Positions 1-12,545 are shown, numbered from the stretch's first letter. The stretch: 64,000 nucleotides of DNA from Byssochlamys sp. IMV 00236 (GCA_001931875.2 MSJH02000792.1:551128-615127), one strand, 5' to 3'. Notes: generated by a model from the letters alone, not told the origin. Translations and numbers: made by a program.

Positions 1-1102
1 GCTCGAATTGGCTCGAAAGACGAAATGTTACCATTATTGTCTGTGTGGGTGGGGTTATTTGTTGTAATGCATCCTGAGCCGATTCCCATCATGTTTCAAA
101 CAATTTGCGATTTTCCATTCAAGTCATGATGAAAATAAGCGACAAACTGTGCTATTATTATTGGATGAGATCGTATCTTGGCAATCAATTCGGGATAAGG
201 AAAGGTCACCATTTCTTGAGAATAAGTCCTCGCTTTTAGATTCAGATCTCACAAGGGTTTTAAGTATAAGATAGGGATGGAGTTGGCGAGTTTTTGTATG
301 GTAAACTCAAAAGACAGTTTCGAAGATACGATACTAGAGACGAGTGAGGACGTATGCATCCCTGATAGCTCATGAAGTTCTCATTCATTCATTCATATCT
401 TTCTTTGTAATGGCATGGACCCTTCTCCTAGAAAGAAAAGAAAACTCATACAGACCGGAAACCAGTAAGCCCATTGATCTGACTCCTTGATCCCTAGAAA
501 GGAAAAAAAAATCAAAATGGAAATCAAGACCAAATCCAAGTATCCAAGAAGAAGGAAAAAGTATAAAGAATAAATATAAGTAGATAACACGCAAATTCCA
601 GGAGAAATGAGAAAAGAGAAAAAGGGCAAGGGAGAAAATAAGAAGGTTAAAATGCAAAAAAATTTCCTCGTACGTCATGGCTCCCCCTATGACAACGCCA
701 GGATAAGCTCATGACAAGCAATCAGACTTGAATGTGTATTCGTGTCTTGGTTCCTTGTCGAAGCCTTGTTGTCATGGAAGTAGTCCTGATCCTCGAGATA
801 GTCCATAGAAAAATGGGACAGGTCTGAAGGACAAATGTAGTCGGAAAGAAAGGTCGCTACTGTGCAGGTATATAGGGCTATAGGTATATATTACATGTGA
901 CTGGATGCACGGGAAAGCACGTGAGATGGCAGGTCGAAATTGCAAGCTGGAACTAGAGGGTCAAGAGCACAATAGGGAAAACCTTCTTAAGCACGGCCAG
1001 CGACCTGGATATGCGAAGAGAAGGAATGGAATGAGACCTGGGAACAATAATGGCTTCTAGTCCAAGGTCATATATATCCAGCCATATATAATGTACCCAT
1101 GG
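1..1102. other. Intergenic / 3' flank of pkaC2, no gene seen
   Basis: This stretch is A+T-rich near 480-660 and contains only short open frames on the minus strand, with poor codon character and no recognisable domain. The last few hundred bases are presumably the 3' UTR of the minus-strand kinase gene that ends at 1103. I see no RNA gene or repeat. Confidence 0.5.
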
Positions 1103-2565
1103 TCAAAAGTCTTTGAATAAGGGCTCGTACTTATCTTTCATCTCGTCGGTATAGGCAGTAAGCGTGCTTGGATCAGGAGGGGCTGGATACTCCTCAAAGT
1201 TCCCAGCATCCGCTGGGTGCTCCACTCGTGGCACTATGGGGCCTTTAACGCGATGATAGTAGAGACTATCCCATTTAATTCCATCGAAGAATGGATGGGA
1301 CTTCACTCTGCGAGTACCGCCAGAAATATGTCCTAGTCGTTCGGCCGGGTGAGTCTTGCATAGTTGGGAGACAATGTCTCGAGCTGCTGGTGACATGTTC
1401 TGCGGAAAACGGATATGGCCTTCGACGATCTGTTCGTATATCCGCATCGGATTCTGATCCCAGAATGGTGGCTGTCCGACGATGAATTCATATATGAGGA
1501 TCCCCAGCGCCCACCAGTCCACAGCAAGACCGTGGCCGCTGTTATGGATGACCTCTGGTGCAAGATATTCCGGTGTCCCGCAAAGAGTGTAAGTCTCACG
1601 GTTCCCGACCTGTTTGGCAAAACCAAAATCGACGAGTTTTATATGTCCTTCTGCGTCGAGAAGGATGTTTTCCGGTTTAAGATCACGATAGGCAACGCCT
1701 TGAACATCATGGAGAAACTCGAGTGTCAGGGTTATTTCTGCGGCATAAAATCTCGCTGTCGATTCACTGAATCGTCGTGCACGTCGTAGAAAACTAAATA
1801 TTTCGCCCCCTGGGCAATAATCAAGCTATATCATAGTCAGCAATAGCTTGCTTGATGAAGCACCGGTCCACTTATTCGCGATACTACTAGTAGTTCTTGA
1901 CCGGACGTAGTAGCCATGGGAAGTTACGGCTCTGCAGTGCTTCACCTAGGGGGGGGGAGAACCCATACCAGCATATATAGACATTGCTCGTCAGAGAAAG
2001 TAGTTATTAAAGTGGTGATGAAAGGGTGGCCAGCGACAGCACTCAGTGTTTTGCGTTCGTTGCGGACATGTTCCACCTGCTTCAGTTTGATCACTGTAGA
2101 ATTCCCTCTTGTCAGTACCACCTCAAGCCATGAAATGTACAGTGGATTCCTTCATACCATCTGCTTTGCGAAGTACTTTGAGCGCATATACTTGTTTTGG
2201 GTCTTGTAAATCTTTTAACCGTGCGAGCCACACGCGGGCAAAGGTACCTGAGATAAAAGCGAAATATTAGAACGGGATAAGTCGTTTTTATTGCTTGGTG
2301 AGCGTGGCATACCTGTGCCAAGGGTCTTAATGAGTTCAAAGTCATCCAGCCGTAGACTCCGCGCAGATATCCCCAGATGCTTATCCTCCGGACGTTCTGT
2401 GACAACGAATGGGTTCAACGACCGTTCATGCGCCGGATAAACCGAAGCCACGAACTCCTTTTCCTGCTCGTGCACAGCCGCAGCAGCTTTCACATCCGTC
2501 TGGGCGCCGCTTTTCTTATCGTTGACGGGGTTATGTGTCTGATTTTCGACTGTTTCTGTAGCCAT
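1103..2565 (-). CDS. pkaC2: cAMP-dependent protein kinase catalytic subunit, PkaC2 type
   Basis: AGC-family Ser/Thr kinase of the cAMP-PKA pathway, acting in nutrient sensing, germination and growth. Exons by splice signals: 2313-2565, 2158-2247, 1969-2093, 1103-1825, giving 396 aa, a typical length for the second, smaller Aspergillus PKA catalytic subunit. After a divergent N-terminus of about 75 residues come the nucleotide loop GTGTFARV, the VAIK-type Lys108 (YALKVLRK), catalytic loop YRDLKPEN with Asp204, DFG Asp222, the activation segment TYTLCGTPEYLAPE with phospho-Thr equivalent Thr236, and APEVIHNSGHG. The C-tail ends in FKDF, the PKA-type FxxF without a hydrophobic phospho-site. The third glycine of the loop is Ala. 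Start is the first in-frame ATG of exon 1. Family assignment is firm; the C2 rather than C1 subtype is inferred from length and loop sequence. Confidence 0.93.
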
Positions 2566-3241
2566 TGGGACGGCTGTCCCGGGGAAGAGGGCAAGTAAAA
2601 ATTGTGGGGGAGATCGGTCGGAGAAATGAATTGATAGGAGACGACCAATCTATCACGGATGACGGGCCAGTCCTGCGATGGCCATGGAATTGAGCGCCTG
2701 AGAGGAATTGAGAGTGCGCACCGGGCGATGCCGATTGCAGCTTCAGCTGGATCTGGGATCTTTACAGTACTCTACAGCTCCTTTTGCGGTGTCTCGCTAC
2801 GGAAACCGCCTGGTGGGCCTGGAGGCCTGGGGCTCTGACGTACCTGGCGGGGCCAGAGCATTCGGGCGCTAAACAGGCACGTTGGAGTAGGCCAGCGGCC
2901 CCCAATTATTGTCGTTCGAGATCTTCCACGGCCACTGCAGTCTTCCTACGTGGAATCGCTACGGGCCTGCGCACGGATCTGAGGGTCATATCTTCCCGTC
3001 TGGTATTGAAGATCTATATGTAAGTTACGCTCCCCTTGCCACTCACGAGGGCCCGCACTTCGACGTTCAACATCATATCAAGTAATCCGGTCCATCTCGT
3101 ACGGCCCATCGCCGTCCCTAGCACAGTCGGGGTCTGGCTGGACATCCTTCGACAGACCATATAGCATACAAAGCAGATATCCGTTTCCGGATATCGCGCA
3201 GGAAACGCCATGAAGAAACTTCGCAATACACCAGAGAACCA
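2566..3241. other. Intergenic between V-ATPase c' and pkaC2
   Basis: Both flanking genes run on the minus strand, so this holds the pkaC2 promoter and 5' leader plus the 3' UTR of the proteolipid gene. It is fairly G+C-rich. Short open frames here show no homology I recognise. Confidence 0.5.
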
Positions 3242-4141
3242 TCAAGGCTTGCTCTTGGAGTTCAGAATCAGTCCAACAATCAGCCTGGCACGGGTCGGTC
3301 AGCTCATTCAACGCTGTTTTTTCGCCAGGAAAGATCAGCAGCATACCCATAGAGACCCAGAACTTCACCGAAAATCAGAATAAGAATCATTCCTACGTAG
3401 ACACGCGACTGTTGCATGTATGCGCGCACACCCTGTGGCAGTAGCGGTTAGTAATAATCAAGAAAACCACCAAGGGACCACCATACCGCATCTCCAACAA
3501 TACCAATCGTATATCCAGCAGACACACCGGCCAAGCCGACGGAGAGTCCCGCAGCGAGATGCATGAATCCACTGTGACAACAATATCAATAAGGTGCACA
3601 CCTGAGACGACTGCAGAACCAGTGGACGTACGTGTACAAACTCGTGTTTGCAGTTGGTCCGATGTCTCCGGCAATCAGGACCGCAATAACCAAACCGTAG
3701 ACCGCAATAATACCAGACATAACAACAGGGATCAGAGACTGCCATCAGTCAGCCACAATTGGCAAAAACAAGTTTCGAATAAGAAGTGTCCCATGCCTTC
3801 ATGATCAAGTCCGGTCTAAATGTGCCAACTCCCGAGATTCCAATGCCGGACTTCGCTGTGCCATACGCTGCTCCCATCGCTGTTCATTGTGAGTATCGGC
3901 CGCTTAATGATGGGTCATTTAAACATCGGTGGCAACAAAAAACATACACCCGAAGATCATCTTCGGCATAGTCAGCATGTATATCGCGAAACGTTTCGTT
4001 TTCAGGGCCGACTCACTGCTGCAGCAATTCCCGCCTACAGTTGCTTGTCAGTAAGACGTAAGAGCTCCAGGAGACCATCAGAAGGACACTCACGAAGGAG
4101 AAAAATGGGGCAAACTTGGGCGAATACTCGCTTTCGGCCAT
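3242..4141 (-). CDS. vma11: V-type H+-ATPase proteolipid subunit c' (Vma11-like)
   Basis: Membrane-rotor proteolipid of the vacuolar proton pump. Eight exons: 4094-4141, 4017-4034, 3948-3960, 3797-3879, 3632-3738, 3487-3571, 3347-3432, 3242-3284; 160 aa, the normal family length. The product starts [14 protein letters not shown], has four hydrophobic helices, the motif [10 protein letters not shown] and, in helix 4, the essential carboxylate Glu141 in [27 protein letters not shown] and [10 protein letters not shown] fit the fungal c' (Vma11) subunit better than c (Vma3). Intron 4 (3739-3796) begins with GC instead of GT, and exon 3 is only 13 nt. Every exon join restores the proteolipid alignment, so I trust the model despite its unusual density. 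Transcribed divergently from rom2. Confidence 0.9.
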
Positions 4142-4997
4142 GTTGAACGACTGCAGGAGACCGCGTGTGCGGCCTCACAGTAAACGATGGATGGTGAAGC
4201 TCGATGGAATGGGAGTAGGAGACGGCGTTTCAAGTCCTCGTGGGTCAGCAGACTCGATGGCGGTTCTAAGATCCTTGACAGAGGACCTAGAGAGTCCGTA
4301 AGGTGCAAGAAGAAGCAAATAAACCCGCTATCAATGGCAGCGTGTGTTCTGAGAAACCAAGGTCTGGTGGTCGTGGGAGAGCTCGCGGCGTGGCCGACCA
4401 GCCAGAGTTCCAAGTTGCTCGCCCGGTCCGCCGTACAGGAGCCGCGGTGGCCGCGCGCACTGACCCGAGATCTGCCTATCCGGGTTAAGTCAGACATGTG
4501 CCTGTTCGACCCAACAACCCCGTGCTTTTCGATCACGAACACCACTGACAACATCCAACACGTCTTCCTCGAGACCCCCGCGTCTAGTCTCGAGGTCTCG
4601 ATCATTCTTCATCGACGATCCCGGAGGGGCTGCAGAGGATGCTTAGGGCATGAGTACTGGAGCCAGGTTCTACGTCCGCGCCAAAGGCTCCTTGCGCATA
4701 TCGGTTATTGCATCTGTACGGTCTTTACGACAAGCCTCGACATTTGTTTCGCAGTCAGGACGATATCCGGGGATATTTCTTGCTTGAAGGGGCCTCTGTA
4801 TCAGGATACGCGCCTCACTACACCTATGGTGCAAAATTCTACTTCGCCTCCCCTCACGATTGATAATCATCTGTCGAGCTTTCGCACGGTCCGGGCCGAC
4901 GAGATACGTCGAGATCGCCCGTTTACTAGGTTTTTTCCAAAAGTGAAAGGGTTTCTTGCTTGCTTGGATAGTTACATTTTCGAGGTAGCTCTGGGTT
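4142..4997. other. Divergent promoter region between V-ATPase c' and rom2
   Basis: 856 bp shared 5' region of two divergently transcribed genes. It contains a long open frame on the plus strand (ATG at 4187, running to 5074 and overlapping the rom2 start out of frame) and another on the minus strand. Neither has a recognisable domain; they look like chance frames in G+C-rich DNA. Confidence 0.5.
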
Positions 4998-7900
4998 ATG
5001 GCGGACCTGGGGGCCCAGCAGGGCCGGAACTACCGGCCAAATCCTTATGGACATGCTTCATCCTTTCAGCGTGATGCCGCATTCACTGATATCTTCGGTG
5101 GCGCGCCACCACCTGGACGGTCCCAGACGATGACATCCCAGACACCGCAGTTTTCGCAGGATCGAGCACACACCATGTCCTCCCATGTGCCCCATCCCCA
5201 GATGCAGAGGGGTCCCGCACCGCCAGTGCGACAGATGCCAAATGGATATGGATATCCAACGACCAACGGGTATGCCCAGCCAAGGCAGCCCAACGGTCCG
5301 ATGGCACCTCAGTCTCCTTCACAGGGTATGCCACCACCTTTCTCGGGACGTTCTGCATGGCCACAGCCCCAACGAATGGATTCAAGACCTGGCCAGGTAT
5401 CCCAATATCCGAATCCGATGCAATCGGCGCGAGGGTACGCTCCTGGCCCCGCCCTGAACTCCGATCCTACGCGATCCAGCTCATTAGCAATGGCGAGAAT
5501 GGGCGGTCCTCCGTTACACCAGCCGCAAACAAGTGGCTTCAATCACACGTCTGCAGTTTATTCTCGGCACAATATATATAACTCTACAGTGCCAAGGACC
5601 CCACAGGGCCGACCTGTTCCGGAGAGGCATGCAAATGAGCATACAATGTCCCTGAGTTCTTACAACGCTGATCGTGATCATGCACATACAACAATCACGG
5701 GAAGAGTAATTCCAAATCGGCGACCACCTTCAGGTCCAGAACCTGCCCCGCCAATTGCCAATGAGAAAGACAGCTACAACAGCCAGGATAGGGAACCAGG
5801 GGCACGACGTCCCAGTGAGGCTTCGTTGAGCTCGAGAACGATGTCTATGGCGTCTACCATCATTCCGGATCGAACTATGAGCATGCAAAGCACCAGAATG
5901 CAGAAATCCGGAAGCCAACAGACTGCTGTCAACTTTCCACCTCGGCCCCGAGCGCCTTTGGTCTACCCCGCTTTGCTTTCTCGCGTGGCTGATGTGTTCC
6001 GTGAGAGGGTACCTGTAGGGTTGCGCCAGAAGAACGGTCTGTCTTATCAGAATGCGTTCTCTGGTATAGAGGCTGTCGATACGATCTCGTATATCATTAA
6101 GACTACCGATAGAAACCTCGCCCTTCTTCTGGGGCGTGCGCTCGATGCCCAGAAGTTCTTCCACGATGTTACATATGATCATCGCCTCCGAGACGCCCCC
6201 GGTGAGATCTACCAGTTTAGGGAGACCATGGGAGAAGAGGCACCTAGCTCTGATGTCAACGGTGTATTTACCCTGCTGACCGAGTGCTATTCGCCTACTT
6301 GCACGCGTGATAATTTGTGCTATTCGATCGCTTGTCCACGGCGACTTGAACAGCAGGCCCGGCTCAACCTCAAGCCGCAGCCTGGTCTCCGGTCGTCAGC
6401 TTCCAAAGGAAGTCTCCACGACAATGACGATAATGATGACCAGAAACTCTGGATCAATATGGTTCCGAAAGAAGTGTCCGACAGTATCGATGACAGGGAG
6501 AAGAAACGGCAGGAGATTATCTTCGAGATCATGTATACAGAGCGCGACTTCGTCAAGGATCTTGAATATTTGCGGGATTTCTGGATGAGACCCTTACGCT
6601 CTGCGGGTAACACGACACTTTCGCCCATTCCTGAGCACCGACGAGAGAAATTTATCCGCACAGTCTTTGGGAACTGCTTGGAGGTCCTCAAAGTTAACTC
6701 AGGACTCTGCGAAGCCCTCAATGCGAGACAGAAGGAAAGCCATGTCGTTAAGGCTGTCGGGGACATTTTTCTTCAGCATGTTCCTCGCTTTGATCCGTTC
6801 ATAAAGTACGGTGCGAATCAGCTGTATGGAAAGTACGAGTTCGAGAAAGAAAAGGCCTCGAACCCAGCCTTTGCGCGCTTCGTTGAGGAAACCGAACGTC
6901 TAAAGGAGTCTCGAAAGCTAGAACTGAATGGATATTTGACCAAACCTACAACCCGTTTGGCGCGATATCCTCTTCTGCTTGAAAACGTACTGAAGTACAC
7001 TGCAGACGATAGCCCGGATAAGCAGGACATTCCGAAAGCAATAGGTATCATCAAGGATTTCCTGTCCAAGGTCAATGCGGAGAGTGGTAAAGCCGAGAAC
7101 CATTTCAACCTGGTTCAGCTCAACTCGGCACTGAAATTTGCACCTGGCGACTATGTCGATCTCAAGCTCACAGAAGAAAACCGCCAGTTGCTCACGAAGA
7201 TGGCATTTAAGAAGAGTCCAACTGATAGTTCCGAGGTCACTGCATATCTCTTCGATCATGCGGTACTGCTCGTTCGAATAAAGGTTGTCAATAAGCGTGA
7301 GGAGTACAGGGTTTATAAGAAGCCAATTCCGCTGGAGCTCCTCGTCATTACACAGATGGACGAGGTGATCCCAAGACTGGGCATTGCCAAGCGGCCTTCT
7401 TCGAGTCTTATCGGCAACAAAGCTGTGAACAATCCTCCCTCCTCGAGGGACGGCTTGCCGATTACTTTCAGGCATCTTGGGAAAGGTGGCTATGATCAGA
7501 CGCTTTACGCTACGTCACAGACGCAGCGACAGAAGTTTATTGAGATGGTGGAACAGCAACAAAGGAAACTGCGCGAACGGAATAGCAACTTCTATTCAAA
7601 GTCTATACTTTGCCAGAACTTCTTCACTGCTGTGAATCGGGTAAACTGTCTTGTACCGATTGACGGTGGCCGCAAACTGGTTTATGGTACCGACAGCGGT
7701 ATCTACCTGTCAGATCGATGGCCAAAGGACAAGAATGCAAAGCCAAGGCGGGTCTTGGATGCCAGTGGAGTTACGCAAATAGACACTCTCGAGGAGTATC
7801 AGCTTCTTCTTGTACTTTCGAACAAGACGCTCAGTTCCTACCCTATGGAGGCCTTGGAGGTGACGGAAGGGCAGAACCCCCTCGCCCGACGACCGAAGAA

Positions 7901-8726
7901 GATCCAAGGACATGCCAACTTCTTCAAAGCTGGTATTGGTCTCGGTCGCCACCTTGTTTGCTCTGTGAAGACCTCAGCACTATCGACAACAATAAAGGTC
8001 TTTGAGCCAATGGACAACCTCGCCAAGGGTAAGAAGAAGCCAGCTCTGAGTAAGATGTTCCAAGGTGGACAGGACACATTGAAGCCTTTTAAGGTCAGTA
8101 TAAGAAAGCATTGTCGTATAGTATAAATCATATGGCTGACACAATATAGGAATATTACATCCCAGCGGAATCGTCTTCTGTCCACTTCCTCCGATCTACC
8201 CTGTGTGTGGGCTGCGCTCGTGGCTTTGAGGTTGTCAGCCTTGAGACTACCGAGAGTCAGTCGCTGCTCGATCAAGCTGACACTTCTCTTGACTTTGTCG
8301 CCCGCAAAGAAAATGTTAAGCCCATCCATATCGAGAGAATGAACGGCGAGTTCCTTCTCAACTATAGTGACTTCTCCTTCTTTGTCAACCGGAATGGATG
8401 GCGTGCACGTCCAGACTGGAGGATCTCCTGGGAAGGAAATCCTAACGCTTTTGCGCTTTCGTATCCTTATATCCTTGCTTTTGAGCCGAACTTTATCGAA
8501 ATCAGACATATCGAGACCAGTGAGCTTATTCACATAATGACTGGGCGGAACATTCGAATGTTGCATTCATCGACGAGAGAGGTACGTTCCTAGATTTGTT
8601 CTTTGTTCCAAAACCGATCACAGATGTGCTAATATTCTGATCTTCCAGATTTTGTATGCCTATGAAGATGAAGCGGGCGAAGATGTGGTTGCAAGTCTGG
8701 ACTTCTGGAATAAGCCGCAGCACTGA
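4998..8726 (+). CDS. rom2: Rho1 guanine nucleotide exchange factor, Rom2 family
   Basis: Activates the GTPase Rho1 at the plasma membrane, feeding beta-1,3-glucan synthase and the cell-wall-integrity MAPK pathway. Exons 4998-8093, 8150-8581, 8649-8726; 1201 aa, the usual length for Aspergillus Rom2. The N-terminal ~310 residues are Pro/Ser/Gln/Met-rich and presumably disordered. A DEP domain follows (about 320-407, FRERVPVGLRQKNG...), then the catalytic DH/RhoGEF domain (about 500-700, starting KRQEIIFEIMYTERDFV), a PH domain (about 717-862) and a C-terminal citron-homology (CNH) domain from about 868 (LVPIDGGRKLVYGTDSGIY). This DEP-DH-PH-CNH order is diagnostic. The first ATG after the leader opens the frame. 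Introns are 56 and 67 nt with standard borders. Confidence 0.95.
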
Positions 8727-11061
8727 GCCTCGAGAACGGAAGAGACGAGAGATGGATGCCTCTAATCTCAGCTGCCCTGTTCAGCTCTGAAGTAGCCTCT
8801 TGTCGGGTAACTCCCCTTTCAATTCTGCGATGCTGGTCACGGTTTCTCTTCGAGAACAGCTGTCTTTAGCAATTTTTTAATAATCTCCTTTACCGATCTC
8901 GTTCTAGGCCAGCGGTGTCCCCCTTCTTCGTCTCTTGTTCGTGTGTACACTGAAAGCGGAAATGTCGTGTATTCATTTCTTTATGCGACTTGTCATTTTC
9001 GCTGCCATATTCTTGGTTGCCTGGTCATATTTCTCTCGCCTCCTTTTCTCTTTTTATCTTTTATCTATCCATACTACTGATCTCAGAGAACAGTACTCAC
9101 TTATCCCCCAATACCCAAGATATTTCAGGGAAATCCTACGGCGCTGATATGCTCTCGCGAGTGCCCCAGTGCATTTGTTTATTAGTGGTTTTGTCTTTTC
9201 TCTTCCTCTTGTCTCTGGTTGAAATTTTTCCATTTTTCTTTCTCTATTCATCTTCCTCCTTGGACAAACACCGAGATGACTTGAATGTAAACAAGTGCGC
9301 TTTTTTTTTTCTGTTCTATTGAGCCTATTTTCTTTCCTCTCCGTACGTACATTTAGAATATGTGTCTGTATCCGTCGTGTCTGAAATTGTTGCAATCTAT
9401 AGGCCTTATGTTCGATTGGTTGCTTCCTTCGTAAACTCATAAGGTAGCTATCGCTGGCACCTTGGAATTCCCTTTATCAAGGGATAAACATTCAAGAGGC
9501 AACAGTCAATAAAAACTCTTCAGATAAGAAATATTCATATTCCATACTTTTCATTCTCAGCGTCCCCTTAGCGCCGCAACAGTCACTTTTCTCCCACGCC
9601 CAAGGAGAATTACATCGTTGGTGGGGTGTGATCTCACTTACATCTTCCAGGGGTGCATTTTAGTCAAAATACTATAACTATCAGTAAGTCCCGTTGATAA
9701 CTACAGTAGTTTAGGTATCCAGGGCATATTAGAGGAACTAGATATAAATAGGTAAGAGAATCTGCCATCTATTTCTGTCAGTAGTTACCTAGCTTTCTAG
9801 TGTTTTATTCTAATTTTTGTATTATACCGCTAACGTGATTTCGTAGTGAGAAAGAGCTACTAAAATGTTCATTTATTATGATATAATATATAGCTAACTA
9901 GATAACTATCGCCTATACTTTTGAGATTTATTATCAGTTACGCCTACTTAACTTGTTAGGGTTCGTCGAATCTCACCTATTGTCGTCTTGTTGATTGTGG
10001 GGTGGGTTATTGTTTTTCGTCTGATCTTCTTCTCCCACATGGATGTGAATCAAGAAAGATAAGAGGTTAATTGAACTCCTTCTCTATGTTCCTTTTCGCT
10101 AGGTGGTGGAGAATATTTGCTCTCTTGTTCTGATAAATATTTAGGGATATGTATAAGATGGACGGCCGGATGTCACTGATATATATCGCGAGGTACGCGG
10201 TAAGTTGCCGACTCCAACGGTAATAGAAACTACGGATTTGAAGCACGGAATGTGAAAAGGTTCTCAGCTTCTGACTATTTGAGGCCACTACGACGTCTTG
10301 GTCAACTGGAAACCCTCACTAGATGCCTTCTACTAATACGATGATACACAGATACACTAGCAGGGATCCTCTGCAAAGGACATCAAAAGCACTGGCACAT
10401 ACTAGATCAATGCTTTTTCTTCCTCGATTTAATAAAATCAGCTATCTTCAACAGGGATGGGAAGACATGAGATAGGGCATGAAGAACGAGAACACAAAGA
10501 GCTTCGAAGAAAAGGGAATCTTGCTGCGCTGCAAAGGTGAGATCGGGGATGGAGAATAGTTCGACGCGTCAAAAAGCCTCGAATAGTGGCGCGTACCGAA
10601 AGAGAGGGAAGAAAAAGCGAAGAAAACGGATTAGGAAAATTGTCTTGGGTTCCGTCCGGAGGCGTTTGTGTCAAGGATTAAAAATCATGCTATCTCCAGC
10701 CCGAATTTGTTACCACCCGGGTGCATCGAAAATGATAAGATCTCTCGGGGTTTAAAAAGGACACACACGTAAAAAAGAAAAGAAAAAAAGAAGAAAGGAG
10801 AGTCAAGAGAGAAACAGGCACAACTCGTCATCTTCTGAATCTGACCCCTCTTCTCCCCGATGGAAAAGGTAGATGCAGACATCGATGCCGGAGCTTCCCC
10901 TCTTCTCCCTTTTAGAATGCTGTCAAGCGCCATAATACCATTCTCACGCCTTATCCGCTTCCTCGATAAGAGGGGCTGCGCAATTACAGCACGTAGAGCA
11001 TTGACGGTATCGAACCACAGGATCGGTTCCCGCTCCTGGCGCCACTCCTTCGGGGTATTAT
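8727..11061. other. Intergenic between convergent rom2 and aspA
   Basis: The first few hundred bases are T-rich and suit a rom2 3' UTR. About 9655-9960 is markedly A+T-rich with many TA dinucleotides and may be a decayed repeat. Short open frames at 10438-10933 on both strands lack coding character. No gene recognised. Confidence 0.45.
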
Positions 11062-12545
11062 CTACGCCTCTCCGTTGAGCTCCTCCGCCTGGCTTGCTTC
11101 GCGTGCCATACGGGCCTCGATCTCCCGCAGTTGGCTCTCGCGAGCCAGCAGCTCCTGTCGCTTCTCGTTGATCTCGCGCTGTACCTTGAGCTCGATCTCG
11201 CGGAGCTTCTCCTCCTCGCGGCGGAGCTGCTCCTCCTTCAGACGGACGGACTGGCTTGCCAGGTCTTCTGGGTTCATAGAAGAATCGGCACTGTCGATCA
11301 TTGTTAGTGACTATGTTATTCTATGCTAGGGGATAGAGAAGAGAAGACATACCCTCCAGAAGTACCATCGACGCTCTTGCTGAGCTTCTCGGTACGGTAG
11401 TTTTCGTAGAGGAAGTCGTGAGTGATCTCCTTCAGATCTGCCAGGTGGCTGTGGAGCAGAGCGCTGCGGATGGCGAGGAAGTCAGAGTGTCGGGGGTTTT
11501 CCACCTCCACAACACCCCACGGATATTGTCTCGCTCTGACCTTCTTACCACCGATTTCCAGGATGTCCTCAGAACCGACGATGGCGAATGGCATCAATCC
11601 CCGCAGCTCAGCGTTCTCCTCCACGGTGTCTTCATCGTCCTCCTCAATGTCGTAGGGGAAGTTGTAGACGGGGATGCGGTAGTGCTCGATGTCTTCCATA
11701 ACTAGCTTCTTCGATTCGGCCAGCTCAGCAGGGGTGAGCGAGTCTGCCTTGCCAATGACGGGGATAACGTTCACACGGGGTGACAGGCGCTTCATGAGCT
11801 CGATATCCAGTTCGCGCAGACCGTGGCCGGTGGGGGTGATGAAGTACAGAAGGGCGTGCACTCGGTTGTCCCTGAAGCGGGGGTTACGCTTGATTCGTGA
11901 TTCCTCGGCGAGAATGTCGTCGTATTGGCGCTCCAGGTATCCGACGATCTCTGAGAAGCTGTGTCCTGTTAGCCGCGGCGCCCCATGTCTACGAGCCTGT
12001 CCCTCAAGGTACCTCTCTTCGTTGTCAATCTGGTCCCCAAATCCGGGGGTGTCAACAATGGTTAGTGAGATGCGCGTGCCCTCCTCATCGAGCTCTAACT
12101 CTATCAGTGTGAATTAGTCCTAAATAAACCTGCGTGGCCGTCCGCGGTTACTCACCGACGGTGACGGGCTTGATACGGACGCCCTCCTCGATGTGAGCGT
12201 TGGCCGCATCATCCGCATCCTTGTGCTCGAGAACCTTCTTGCCGCAGAGCGTGTTGACAAAGGTCGTCCGTCCTGCGATACCGGGTCAATTGAGGATCGC
12301 GTGTTGCGTTGTGCGTGTCGGGATACGTACCAGTTCCGCTGGCACCACAGACCATCAGACAGAACTGAATTCCCTTCTTGACATTCTTCTTGCGACGGAT
12401 CTTAATCTGGGTGTCAGGACCGGTCAATACACAAAGTTGGGGACGAGATTGGGCATTTAGCTTGGGGAGAGGACGATAGAAATCTGGGGAATTCTCGTAG
12501 CAAGACAGAAAGTCGCAATCATACCGCGTTCAGTGCCGACGACAT
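11062..12545 (-). CDS. aspA: Septin, Cdc11/AspA family
   Basis: Septin GTP-binding protein that assembles into hetero-oligomeric filaments at septa, germ tubes and branch sites. Exons 12525-12545, 12331-12406, 12156-12272, 12013-12100, 11353-11958, 11062-11290; 378 aa. Visible motifs: a polybasic stretch (KIRRKKNVKKG) before the G1 loop GASGTGRT (residues 28-35), G3 DTPGFGD, G4 GKAD, the septin unique element region (QYPWGVVEVEN...) and a C-terminal coiled coil rich in E/R/L ending EARMAREASQAEELNGEA. The P-loop has Arg34 where an active GTPase has Lys. Budding-yeast Cdc11 has the same change, which supports the Cdc11 assignment over the other septin groups. The first exon encodes seven residues and intron 1 is 118 nt. 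Divergent from hsv2. Confidence 0.93.

Noticed and set aside
4090..4605. 171-codon open frame on the minus strand upstream of and overlapping the V-ATPase c' start
   Set aside because: Overlaps exon 1 of the proteolipid gene in another frame, no domain, composition of a chance frame.
10438..10933. Short frames on both strands between rom2 and aspA
   Set aside because: Low-complexity Ser/Arg-rich translations, no domain, no splice support.
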